Source of the DNA: an uncultured Hungatella sp.
GTDB taxonomy: Bacteria; Bacillota; Clostridia; Lachnospirales; Lachnospiraceae
Length of the DNA stretch: 20,884 bases
Direction of reading: 5' to 3'
Assembly (NCBI GenBank): GCA_910585645.1
Contig: CAJUFP010000091.1
Coordinates: 1-20,884 of the forward strand
In this document: piece by piece, positions 6,981 through 14,231 of the stretch
Numbering within the stretch: the stretch's first letter is position 1
Layout of the letters: each line of letters begins with the position of its first letter
The notes under the pieces: model-generated
Seen by the model: the letters and a program-made list of their open reading frames with translations, nothing else
Told to the model about the DNA's origin: nothing
Database searches by the model: none
Program-made: the position numbers and the translations under genes

Positions 6981-9900
6981 TCTGCCGGCGCATCCGTTCC
7001 ACGATATCCTTTAACTCCCTCCGGTCCGTGGTGATCAGGTCTTTCTCCAGGGGGCTCGCCTTGAACACCACCATGATGTTATTGTTGTTGGTGCTGATCA
7101 GGCCGTTGCCACGCTCAAAGTGGGTGACCTCCATGACCTCCGCATCGGAGAGGTGGAGGGCGCTCTGGACGCGCATGGCCTCGTCATCCTCCAGGTTCAG
7201 GATAATCTTGGTCTTGGAGTTGTTGATGATGCCCTTCCCGAACCGCCCTTCATCCAGGTTAAAGAAGTCATTTAAGTCCTGGCTGGCACAGACGGCGGAG
7301 CCGCCATAGCCCCGGATGGTCTTGAAGATCTCCAGCACGAAGTCCCCGGCAAGGCGTGTGCCCGTGGCGCCGGCGCCGGATAAGAGCTGCCAGCACTCGT
7401 CAATGAAGATGGTCTTTTCCTCGGTGCGGTCTTCCTTGGCCCGGTCCCAGACAAAATCCAGGGCAACGAACATCCCCACGGTCAGCAGGTCCCCGGTCAG
7501 GGAAGAGATATCCAGCACGGTATATTTGTTATCCAGGGACACGTTGGTCTGCTGGTTGAAGGTGCTGGCGGAGCCGTTCACCAGGCGGTTCAGGATATTT
7601 GCCAGCCGTTTTGTGGCCGCCGATTTCTTTAAGATCTCGTAGAGGTCGCCCAGTACCGGCATTTCCCGGTATCGTTCCGGGTTTTGGGGGTCTGCCAGGG
7701 AAGCGTTGTCATGGGTGATGCCCTTCTTGTTGTAGGTGTGGATCAGGGCCTCGTCCAAAAGCTGGCGTTCCTCATGGTTCATGTCCGGGATCAGCAGACT
7801 GAAAAAGATATGGAGCCGCTGGATCTTCTCCGCCAGTTCCGAGAGCTGGATGCCGGGGCCGTCCAGCAGTTCGTTCACGGTGCGGTCCACCTGCCGGATC
7901 TCCATCACGTTGATACAGTGGGGGCTTGCCGGGGAGACCTGGATGAACTCGCCGCCCACGTTGGCGCAGGCCCGGTGGAACTCATGCCCCTTTAACGGGG
8001 CAATGATGAAAATGGGGATTCCTTTCCGCCGCATCCGCAGGGCCATGAGCTGCATGGTGAAGGTCTTGCCCGCACCGGAAGTGCCCAGGATCGCCATGTT
8101 TGCGTTTTTGTAGACAGCGGAGTTGAAGATATCCACAATGATCAGGGAGCTGTTGTATCTGTTCACGCCTAACAGGATGCCATTGTCATCGCACATCTCA
8201 TAGCTGGTGAAGGGGTAGCAGCTTGCGGCGCCCCCGGTAAGGAGGTTGCGTTTGCTGCGCTCATACAGCCCTTTTTCCACGGACACCAGGGGCAGGGCGG
8301 TCAGGAATGCCTGCTCTTCCCGGAAGTGGCAGGTGGAAACCCGCATGTCCTGGGAGAGAAGGAGTTTCTTCATCTCGCTGACCTTCCATTCCAGGTCCTC
8401 TTCATTGGGGGCCGTAATGGTGACCAACAGGTTCATAAAATAAAAATCTTCATTGTTGGCAAGCCCTTCCTTCAGGAAGTAGCCGCTGCGGATGGCGCTG
8501 TCGATATCGTCAAAATCCGTGTTGGTATCGCTGGCGTCCTTGATCCGGGAGCGGTTGATGCGGAGCTGCTGGCCCACCTTCTGGATGATGCGCTCCTTGG
8601 GCTGGCGGGAGAGGAACATGTCCAGATCGATCCCGTCACCGGCATTGACCATCAGGCTGAGCCAGCCGGCCGGCACATGGGTCTTATAGCCGTCCGAGGG
8701 GATCAGCAGGTAGGCGTAATAAAGCCCGTCAATGCAGATGTAGCGCCCGTGGGTGAAGTCAATGCCTGTGGGGGCGATAAACTCCCCGGCAGGGATATGG
8801 TCGATTTCCGCCTCCCGCCCGTTTGCCAGGTATTGCGCCACCACCTCTTTAGCCCGGACGGGGAGGGGCTTAGTAGCGCTCTCATTCCGGCACAGGAGGT
8901 TATAGAGCACGTCTATGGTGAACTCGTCCTCGTTGTCCGGCAGCACCACTTCATTCCCGCACTGACGCAGGTAGTTGGATGCGGTGTGGACGGCGGACTG
9001 CAGGGAGCCGATGGCTTCCCCTTCCTCGTCCGTGCGCCTTGCATTGCTCCAGGGCTCGTATTCAAAGACCAGGAAGAACCGGCGTGTGACTGCCTCGCGG
9101 GAACAGATCTGCTGGATGAACTGCAGGTAATCCTCCTGCATGAGCCGGCACTGTTCGTTGGTCTCCTGGGCCATCTCCCGGCGCACCGTTTCCATGTGGC
9201 GCCCGATATCCGCGCGGCGGGTCAGCACCTTGAACTGGAGCTTTACCGGGCTTATCTTTAAATAGGAAACAAAGGAATAGATAATGCTCCTCTGTTCCCT
9301 GGCGCTGCGGAGCAGGAAGTTGATGGGGATCACCTCCACCACCTTCACATACCGGTGGTCTTTCGTGTAGATGACGCCGTTTTCTATCCTGCTGATAGGC
9401 AGGTAGTCCGCTACCGGGTTTAAGTGGGTAAACTGCGGTTCCGGTGTGTGCAGCGGCTTTCTGGGGGAACGGTCCTTTTTCTGCTGGTTGTTTCTGCGAT
9501 TCGGTCCTCCCGGTCTTCCGGCAGCCGTTTTTCTGGAATCCTGTTGTGGGTCCCGTTTCTTTCCCCCTGCGGATTTCTTTCGCTGTGTTCCGGCCTGCTG
9601 TTTTTTCTGTGCCTGGCTGGGGCGGAGCTTCTGGCGGATCTCATATCCCTTTACCTGGTCAAACTCTGCGGGGAAATCTTCCTCCCCCCTGCGCCGCCAG
9701 CCGGATATGCCGCCGATTTTTTCGCTTTTGCCGGATTTATGGTTATTGCTGCCTGTTTTTATCCCTTGATTGGTGTCGGTGGATGCTGCATTTTCGCTAG
9801 AAACAGGACTTTTCTTTTTGCCGCTTTTCCTGCCCTTTTTTGCAGATGGAGCCGCCCGCATTGCTTCCTGGCTTTCCCCGCCGCCCACGATACGGCGGTT

Positions 9901-10179
9901 CTTCATGTATTTTAAGAAGATGACAAGGAAGGACGACAGGCTTTCCCCCGATATACCGATCAGGGCAAACAGGACAAGGGGCAGGGTAGTCAGGCACAGC
10001 ACGATGATCCGTGCGGTCAGACTAAAGGGCAGGAACAGAAATACCGGCAGCCCGGTCACGGCGGCCAGGATGCCGGCCTCGATCACGTTCCTTGCCCGGA
10101 ACATACCGCCGAAAAATGTGCCTGTGTCCACAAAGTTAGGCGGGATGATATAGGTATCGTGGTCATTCTGATGATTCAT
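6967..10179 (-). CDS. VirB4/TraE-type T4SS ATPase fused to an N-terminal PrgI-like membrane domain
   Basis: This 1070-residue protein energises the mating channel at the inner membrane. The N-terminus (about 10-85) resembles PrgI: IIPPNFVDTGTFFGGMFRAR followed by two membrane segments (about 33-52 and 54-76). Residues about 105-255 are a basic low-complexity linker rich in Lys, Arg, Gln and Gly. The VirB4 part follows (DYLPISRIENGVIYTKDHRY onward), with Walker A GTSGAGKT (699-706), Walker B TIFIDEC (D927, E928) and a QDLNDFF-type motif downstream. In the C. difficile CTn / Tn1549 type, PrgI and VirB4 are, as I recall, usually separate genes, so the fusion is notable. The ATG at 10179 has GAGAGGT upstream. 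The 3' end overlaps the next gene by 14 nt. The closest named family I recall is the CD1110-type VirB4-like ATPase. Confidence 0.92.
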   Translation of the reverse strand: MNHQNDHDTYIIPPNFVDTGTFFGGMFRARNVIEAGILAAVTGLPVFLFLPFSLTARIIVLCLTTLPLVLFALIGISGESLSSFLVIFLKYMKNRRIVGGGESQEAMRAAPSAKKGRKSGKKKSPVSSENAASTDTNQGIKTGSNNHKSGKSEKIGGISGWRRRGEEDFPAEFDQVKGYEIRQKLRPSQAQKKQQAGTQRKKSAGGKKRDPQQDSRKTAAGRPGGPNRRNNQQKKDRSPRKPLHTPEPQFTHLNPVADYLPISRIENGVIYTKDHRYVKVVEVIPINFLLRSAREQRSIIYSFVSYLKISPVKLQFKVLTRRADIGRHMETVRREMAQETNEQCRLMQEDYLQFIQQICSREAVTRRFFLVFEYEPWSNARRTDEEGEAIGSLQSAVHTASNYLRQCGNEVVLPDNEDEFTIDVLYNLLCRNESATKPLPVRAKEVVAQYLANGREAEIDHIPAGEFIAPTGIDFTHGRYICIDGLYYAYLLIPSDGYKTHVPAGWLSLMVNAGDGIDLDMFLSRQPKERIIQKVGQQLRINRSRIKDASDTNTDFDDIDSAIRSGYFLKEGLANNEDFYFMNLLVTITAPNEEDLEWKVSEMKKLLLSQDMRVSTCHFREEQAFLTALPLVSVEKGLYERSKRNLLTGGAASCYPFTSYEMCDDNGILLGVNRYNSSLIIVDIFNSAVYKNANMAILGTSGAGKTFTMQLMALRMRRKGIPIFIIAPLKGHEFHRACANVGGEFIQVSPASPHCINVMEIRQVDRTVNELLDGPGIQLSELAEKIQRLHIFFSLLIPDMNHEERQLLDEALIHTYNKKGITHDNASLADPQNPERYREMPVLGDLYEILKKSAATKRLANILNRLVNGSASTFNQQTNVSLDNKYTVLDISSLTGDLLTVGMFVALDFVWDRAKEDRTEEKTIFIDECWQLLSGAGATGTRLAGDFVLEIFKTIRGYGGSAVCASQDLNDFFNLDEGRFGKGIINNSKTKIILNLEDDEAMRVQSALHLSDAEVMEVTHFERGNGLISTNNNNIMVVFKASPLEKDLITTDRRELKDIVERMRRQSEAG

Positions 10180-10207
10180 TTGGTAGTACCTCTCTTTCGC
10201 AGTGTGT

Positions 10208-10268
10208 CAGTTCCGGCCATGGTAAAATCAGATCGGAACATCTGTAAACAGGGTTCATGGCCGGACTG
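10208..10268 (-). other. Nested hairpin in the gap upstream of VirB4
   Basis: The 100-nt gap between the peptidase gene and the VirB4 gene contains TCCGGCCATG (10212-10221) paired with CATGGCCGGA (10256-10265). Three more pairs, CAG (10208-10210) with CTG (10266-10268), follow after a one-base bulge. Inside the 34-nt loop a second stem, CAGAT/ATCTG (10229-10233 and 10240-10244), encloses CGGAAC. No T-run follows on the minus strand, so it is not a classic terminator. It could be an RNA processing or stability element that sets the level of VirB4 relative to upstream genes. Confidence 0.5.
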
Positions 10269-10279
10269 TGGCAGGGCAT

Positions 10280-11656
10280 TCAGCCGATGATCCAGAAAGG
10301 GCCGCCTGCGCCTGCACGTCTGCTGGCTTCGTTCAGTATGATGGAAAGATCCCAGAGCTGTCCGCTCCGTTTGTAGCTGGCGGGGTCCGCCACTAGGATC
10401 TTCCCGTCCTTCACGCCCCGCAGCACGATAAAGTGGCCGCCGCTTGTGAAGTGCCCTTTTGACATGATGGCCACCACCAGCTTCCCGTCTGCCAGTGCGT
10501 CCAGCAGCCGCTGGGGTTCCGAAGGGGTACAGCCGGAAACGGCAAGCCCCCAGTTTTTGGCGGCACCGGGAATCAGCGCATGGTAGGAGCCGCTTCCTTT
10601 GCACCAGTAGCCGTTTTCATAAGCCCACTGTGCCATCCTCTCCGGGTCAACGGTCTCGCCGGCCAGGGAGGACACCACCATTGCCATGGAAGTAGGTCCG
10701 CAGCCGTAACCGCCGATATGGTCGGTGCCGTAAGGCTTCCCCGCATAGCGTTCATCCAGCTGGTTGAAATAGACAACTTCCGTGCTGCCATCCGTAAAGC
10801 GTACATCACCCAGGGAGGGGATGCTGTTCCCTTCCCAGTTTTCCAGGTTCTGGACCAGCCCGTCCCCCAGAAAAAGGCTCAGGTTCTGTGCGTAATCGGC
10901 GGCAAGCTCCCTCTGTTCTTCCGTGAGGGAGAATACCTGGTCGGCAAAATAATCTTCCCCATTGTAGGAAATGGTATAGATCATCCATTTTTCTGATACG
11001 GTAGTCTCTTCCCCGGTTTCCGGGTCCTCCACCGTCTTTTCACGGATCTCCTCGGTCCGCTTATAGGAGTAAAGGTGGGATTTCCCACGGCGCATGACTG
11101 CCGCCATGTCCGAAATGGAGATATCCGCAAACTCCTTGTCTTTTGCCGCACAATACTGAGAGACAAAAAGGTTGGCGTTGTATACGGGGCTTGTCTCATA
11201 GGGGTTGATGACCTCCATTTCATCCCCGTCCGAGGCGGCAAAATCCCGCCCGATCCGTTCCATGACATCTTCCATGCCTTCCCCCAGGATGCTGCTGATG
11301 GTGAAGGTGATGGTGTTGGCATTCTCCACAATGGCGGTTTCGCTGTTCAGGATGGGGTTTTCCGTGTCAGCGGGGGAAAAGGCGGAGGAAAAGCCATCAA
11401 AGATCAGGCCGGGGAGCATCAGCACGAAAAGCACCGGGAGCAGTAACAGGACAGCGGCTGCCGCCAGGACCTTTCCGACAAACTTACGCCCTTCCCATAA
11501 CGCCCCTGCAGCTGCGCCGTAAGGCCCGCCCACGGCGGCGCCCTTTGCGGCCCCGGACACCGCCTTCCCCGCTTTTACGGCGCCCCTGGCAAGGTGTGCC
11601 GCAGACGCGCCGGTCTCAAGGGCTTCTTCCAGCCCGTTCTTCTGTCTTTCTTCCAT
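10280..11656 (-). CDS. Membrane-anchored C39-like cysteine peptidase, T4SS cell-wall component
   Basis: This 458-residue protein has a Gly/Ala-rich cytoplasmic N-terminus, one membrane segment (about 61-82), a middle region (about 95-280) with NANLFVSQYCAAKDKEF and SLTEEQRELAADYAQNLSLF, and a C-terminal papain-like domain of the Peptidase_C39_2 type (about 293-458). Likely catalytic residues are Cys319 in GGYGCGPTS, His408 in TSGGHFIVLRGV and Asp424 in LVADPA. The middle region resembles what I recall as the CD1108-type proteins of C. difficile elements. In Gram-positive conjugation the equivalent gene (Tn916 Orf14 type) opens the peptidoglycan; here there is no visible lysozyme or transglycosylase domain, only the peptidase-like one. 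The ATG follows the preceding gene's TAA without a gap, with AAGGA 10 nt upstream. Confidence 0.85.
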   Translation of the reverse strand: MEERQKNGLEEALETGASAAHLARGAVKAGKAVSGAAKGAAVGGPYGAAAGALWEGRKFVGKVLAAAAVLLLLPVLFVLMLPGLIFDGFSSAFSPADTENPILNSETAIVENANTITFTISSILGEGMEDVMERIGRDFAASDGDEMEVINPYETSPVYNANLFVSQYCAAKDKEFADISISDMAAVMRRGKSHLYSYKRTEEIREKTVEDPETGEETTVSEKWMIYTISYNGEDYFADQVFSLTEEQRELAADYAQNLSLFLGDGLVQNLENWEGNSIPSLGDVRFTDGSTEVVYFNQLDERYAGKPYGTDHIGGYGCGPTSMAMVVSSLAGETVDPERMAQWAYENGYWCKGSGSYHALIPGAAKNWGLAVSGCTPSEPQRLLDALADGKLVVAIMSKGHFTSGGHFIVLRGVKDGKILVADPASYKRSGQLWDLSIILNEASRRAGAGGPFWIIG

Positions 11657-12658
11657 TTATAGCCTGTCCTTTCTTTTGGGCGCCGGGGGCATTTTTTTCA
11701 CAATGGATTCCTTATAGGCAATGGAGCCGTCCGCCGCCATGTAAGGGGATTTCTCCACGGCGTCCTGTGCGTACTGCTTGTACCAGGAAGTGCCGTCCAC
11801 GGCCTGCACGGTAGCATAAGCCCCCTCCGGCGCAGCGTACTGGTCTGCGTGGTACATGCCGAAGGAAATGCCCTCCGGATGTTCCTCCGAGATCTCCGTG
11901 CCGGTGATGCGCCCGCCCACGATCTCCACGCCTGTAAAGGACGGCACATGCTGTGCGCCTTCCTCCAGGGCGGCATAGCCCATGTAGGAGTGGAGGGCCT
12001 GGGCAGCCTTTTCCCCGGTCATGGTGCCCATGGAGGAAATATTTCCGGCTGCTACTGTGCCGATAACGTTATTGGCAAAATCGCCGCCCTTTGCAACGGA
12101 AGATGTATATATGTTCCCGCCAATGCCGGCAGATACGGCGGACACAAACCCGCCAGGCCCTTTTCCGGAAGATTTTTCAGTCACCGTGCTGGCAGTGGCT
12201 GTGCGGATGGCGCTGTTTGTGACCTGCCGGCTGACTACCCCCGCAAGGCCGCCTGCCATAAAACCGCCCGGACTGCCGGGGCTTCCGGGTGAGCCGGAGC
12301 CGTTGTTTACATGGGAAGAGCTGCTGCTGTGGCCGCCGCCGAAATGCTGGCGGGAAAAATTGCGGACAGCACCCACGCCCCTTGCGGCAACCAGGGCCTC
12401 CGCGATCATGGAACCGCCCGTATGCCCCACGTTCACGCCCAGGCTGGACATGAAGGAGTCGATTTTCTGGGATACCTTTAAAAAGGCGATGGCACACAGG
12501 AACCAGACCAGGACGTTGCCCGATACTGCCTCCCGGCCTGCCGCATCCACCTGGGCCTGTGCGTCACTCTCCGAAAAGGCAAAGGCCGTCTGGCAGGACA
12601 GGCAGAGGAGGAGCGCCATCAGAAAGGCCGCAGTAAGTACCTTTTTATATTTTTTCAT
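11657..12658 (-). CDS. Secreted or membrane Gly/Ser-rich conjugation protein, function unknown
   Basis: The start is chosen as the ATG ending at 12658 (MKKYKKVLTAAF, 333 aa). A further ATG at 12670 lies directly against the AAAGGA site (no spacing), while 12658 is 12 nt from it; neither is ideal. A signal peptide (about 1-27, cleavage near TAFA-FSES) is followed by a membrane segment (about 46-62), a short amphipathic stretch, then a Gly/Ser region with GSPGSPGSPGG and a long Gly/Ala/Ser-rich body. The C-terminus is more ordered (HVPSFTGVEIVGGRITGTEI, GTSWYKQYAQDAVEK) and ends in a basic tail (PPAPKRKDRL). The gene sits between the VirB6-like and peptidase genes and abuts the latter (TAA-ATG). 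It may be an extracellular or channel component, but no family with known function is recognised. Confidence 0.7.
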   Translation of the reverse strand: MKKYKKVLTAAFLMALLLCLSCQTAFAFSESDAQAQVDAAGREAVSGNVLVWFLCAIAFLKVSQKIDSFMSSLGVNVGHTGGSMIAEALVAARGVGAVRNFSRQHFGGGHSSSSSHVNNGSGSPGSPGSPGGFMAGGLAGVVSRQVTNSAIRTATASTVTEKSSGKGPGGFVSAVSAGIGGNIYTSSVAKGGDFANNVIGTVAAGNISSMGTMTGEKAAQALHSYMGYAALEEGAQHVPSFTGVEIVGGRITGTEISEEHPEGISFGMYHADQYAAPEGAYATVQAVDGTSWYKQYAQDAVEKSPYMAADGSIAYKESIVKKMPPAPKRKDRL

Positions 12659-12685
12659 GGTTATTGTCATTCCTTTCTATTTTTC

Positions 12686-13396
12686 TCACAGTGAGAGCGG
12701 GTTTGCGATGAACGCCCCGACCATGCTTGTGAACAGCCGCAGGCACCAGGCGTTCATGAGCAGGAGGAACACCTGCCCGCCGAACATCCGGCACCAGGAC
12801 TTAAAAATGTTAGAGGTGGACTGGGCGGCTCCCATGGAAAATGCCACGGGTGCCGTGTAGACCAGTACCCCCAAAAGGACATACCGCTCTGCCGCTTCCA
12901 AAAGGAGCTTCAGGTAGTTCCATGCCAGAATCAGAACGATAATCAGCGTAATCAGCGCCACCGCACCGTTGGCGCACACACCGATGATAGCCAACATCAC
13001 CGAATTAAAATCAGCGAAACTTAAAGCGGGCAGGTCGGAATCCATGATCCAGTGATAGGGGCTTCCGCCAATCTTTAAGACAGTATCCACGATCCCGTCC
13101 GAGAAATAGGCCAGCAGGATGAAAAGGACGGAGCGGATGCTCAGGCGCACCGGGTCCTCCGCCTCAATGCCGGCCCCCAGGCCGAAGTTTTTGAACAGCT
13201 GCCATACCCAGTTTAAAAGGATGATGCCGATAGCCAGCGCCACAAAGACTTTATACATGGTCTCGGCGGCGGGGAAGTATCGGAGGAACACGGTCATGTC
13301 ACAGCCAAGTGCCCCCAGGACTGAGGTGGTCACAAGGTCAAGGGCGTTCATCACCTGCTCGGCGATCCATTCCACAATGCCGTCTAAAATACCCAT
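12686..13396 (-). CDS. VirB6/TrbL-like polytopic membrane protein of the T4SS
   Basis: This 236-residue protein has five likely membrane segments (about 48-67, 87-107, 133-158, 168-189 and 207-229) and a short amphipathic N-terminus (MGILDGIVEWIAEQVMNAL). Size, topology and the segment ERYVLLGVLVYTAPVAFSMG fit the VirB6/TrbL-like proteins of Gram-positive elements (I recall the CD1112 type). Such proteins form part of the inner-membrane channel that carries the DNA. The ATG at 13396 follows GGAAAGGAGTGATC, a strong ribosome binding site. The gene is 22 nt downstream of the pilin-like gene and 27 nt upstream of the secreted-protein start chosen here, consistent with one transcript. Confidence 0.8.
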   Translation of the reverse strand: MGILDGIVEWIAEQVMNALDLVTTSVLGALGCDMTVFLRYFPAAETMYKVFVALAIGIILLNWVWQLFKNFGLGAGIEAEDPVRLSIRSVLFILLAYFSDGIVDTVLKIGGSPYHWIMDSDLPALSFADFNSVMLAIIGVCANGAVALITLIIVLILAWNYLKLLLEAAERYVLLGVLVYTAPVAFSMGAAQSTSNIFKSWCRMFGGQVFLLLMNAWCLRLFTSMVGAFIANPLSL

Positions 13397-13418
13397 AAAT
13401 GATCACTCCTTTCCGGCG

Positions 13419-13811
13419 TCAGCCACTCCACTTGCCATCCGCAAAGAACGGGGTGATGTAGGCCATGATGAACCCCAGGCCGTTTAAGATCGCCCAGGTG
13501 ATGCAGATGCGCTTCAGCCATGCGCGGCTTTCATCCACCGTGCGGCCGGAGCGGGAGAAGTTCATCATCAGCAGGGCTACCGAAGCGGTGACGATAGCGG
13601 CCACAGTGGAGATCAGTACGATCTGGTTATAGACGTCCTTCATGATCTCCGTGGCTTTCGTCCACACATCGGTGGCATAGACTGGCTGGGTCGTCATTAA
13701 GAACATTATAAAGCCCAGGAAGGCATAGTAGGCTGCCTTTGCAGGGGAGAACCTGCGGCGGGGCTTCTTACCTGCCGGGGCAGGCGTCTGCAGTTTGTTT
13801 TTCAGTCTCAA
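13419..13811 (-). CDS. VirB2/TrbC-like pilin or small channel protein, first gene of the conjugation operon
   Basis: The start is set at a TTG ending at 13811 (130 aa), because AAAGGAGGT lies 8 nt upstream; a longer frame to 13946 would read through that site and a hairpin. A basic N-terminus (KKPRRRFSPAK) precedes a signal-like hydrophobic segment (about 27-43) ending QPVYA-TDVW, where cleavage is likely. The mature part has two membrane segments (about 64-84 and 101-121) separated by a basic loop with SRSGRTVDESRAWLKR. Two-helix, signal-bearing small proteins of this kind at the head of T4SS operons are VirB2/TrbC-like. The gene is preceded by a hairpin-rich leader, suggesting that operon expression is controlled here. 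Confidence 0.75.
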   Translation of the reverse strand: MRLKNKLQTPAPAGKKPRRRFSPAKAAYYAFLGFIMFLMTTQPVYATDVWTKATEIMKDVYNQIVLISTVAAIVTASVALLMMNFSRSGRTVDESRAWLKRICITWAILNGLGFIMAYITPFFADGKWSG

Positions 13812-13852
13812 TTTGTGGACCTCCTTTAAATAAGATTTGGTTGTGGAAAGAA

Positions 13853-13883
13853 AAGACCATGCCACAGGGACGGGCACGGTCTT
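13853..13883 (-). other. Leader hairpin upstream of the pilin-like gene
   Basis: On the minus strand AAGACCGTGCC (13883-13873) pairs with GGCATGGTCTT (13863-13853): 11 pairs including one G-U, with a 9-nt loop, followed by the pyrimidine-rich TTCTTTCC. The pairing is better in the minus-strand RNA than in the plus-strand RNA, where it has a mismatch. It lies about 30 nt before the pilin ribosome binding site and could be a weak terminator, attenuator or 5' stabiliser. Confidence 0.5.
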
Positions 13884-13916
13884 CTTTCTTTGGGCTGGCA
13901 GGCGGGGAAAAGCCGG

Positions 13917-13922
13917 ATTATA
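13917..13922 (-). promoter_or_regulatory. Possible -10 element of the conjugation operon
   Basis: The minus strand reads CCGTATAATCC, a perfect TATAAT hexamer, just downstream of the terminator at 13936-13962 and upstream of the leader hairpin. The sequence 17 nt before it is only TGCTTT, a poor -35 match, so activity would need an activator or may not exist. It is the best -10 match seen in the leader. Confidence 0.3.
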
Positions 13923-13935
13923 CGGTAAGAGGCGC

Positions 13936-13962
13936 AAAAAAAGCACCTTTCTGGAAAGGTGC
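13936..13962 (-). terminator. Intrinsic terminator facing into the conjugation operon leader
   Basis: GCACCTTT-CTGG-AAAGGTGC (13943-13962) is a perfect 8-bp stem with a 4-nt loop, followed on the minus strand by seven consecutive T (13942-13936). No minus-strand gene lies to its right before the divergent cassette, so it either blocks transcription entering from the cargo side or acts as an attenuator for an operon promoter placed upstream, near 14000-14100. Confidence 0.75.
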
Positions 13963-14045
13963 CATGCCAGCCCGGATTGCTTTTGGGTGCAGTTTTAAGC
14001 ATATTTAGTGTAACATATCCCTTTTTACGGGGAAAGAGCAGAACC

Positions 14046-14081
14046 GTGCCAATTTTGTGCGGAATTGTGCCAATTTCGTGC
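14046..14081. repeat. Pair of 15-bp direct repeats with 21-bp period, possible operator
   Basis: GTGCCAATTTTGTGC (14046-14060) and GTGCCAATTTCGTGC (14067-14081) differ at one base and are exactly 21 bp apart, two helical turns. They lie between divergent transcription units in otherwise AT-rich DNA. Such spacing suits cooperative binding of a regulator on one face of the helix. No regulator gene is next to it in the window. Confidence 0.55.
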
Positions 14082-14231
14082 CAGATATATTAAGTAATCG
14101 GATATTGTAAATTATGGTAAATTATAAGAAAAACAGGATAGTTTCATGTAGAAATAAATGGCCATCAGTGGTAATATATAGATATATAGTGGGTTAATGT
14201 TGCGAAAATACTAATTTGGAGGAAAACAGCT

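Larger units (their letters stand above)
13812..14231. other. Divergent control region between the conjugation operon and the cargo island
   Basis: This 420-nt gap separates the minus-strand conjugation genes from the plus-strand cassette starting at 14232. From left to right it holds the pilin ribosome binding site, two hairpins, a -10-like hexamer, and a pair of direct repeats (each listed separately), then AT-rich sequence to the GGAGG before 14232. Composition changes from GC-rich to AT-rich at about 13980-14100, marking the join between the conjugation module and the cargo. I see no convincing protein gene in it. Confidence 0.6.

Noticed and set aside
10176..10604. Minus-strand 142-codon frame overlapping the C39-like peptidase gene
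   Set aside because: It is a shadow of the peptidase domain in another frame with Arg/Cys-rich composition.
12021..12860. Plus-strand 279-codon frame opposite the secreted Gly-rich protein
   Set aside because: It is rich in Pro, Thr and Ala as expected for the complement of Gly/Ala-rich coding sequence, and it spans the junction of two real minus-strand genes.
13812..13946. N-terminal extension of the pilin-like gene to 13946
   Set aside because: The strong ribosome binding site at 13814-13828 fits the TTG at 13811, and the extension crosses a hairpin.
13826..14002. 58-codon minus-strand frame through the conjugation leader, ending at the pilin ribosome binding site
   Set aside because: A leader peptide was considered because its stop touches the ribosome binding site, but its ATG has no properly spaced binding site and the frame runs through the terminator and hairpin; composition (Cys, Pro, Arg, Phe) does not look coding.
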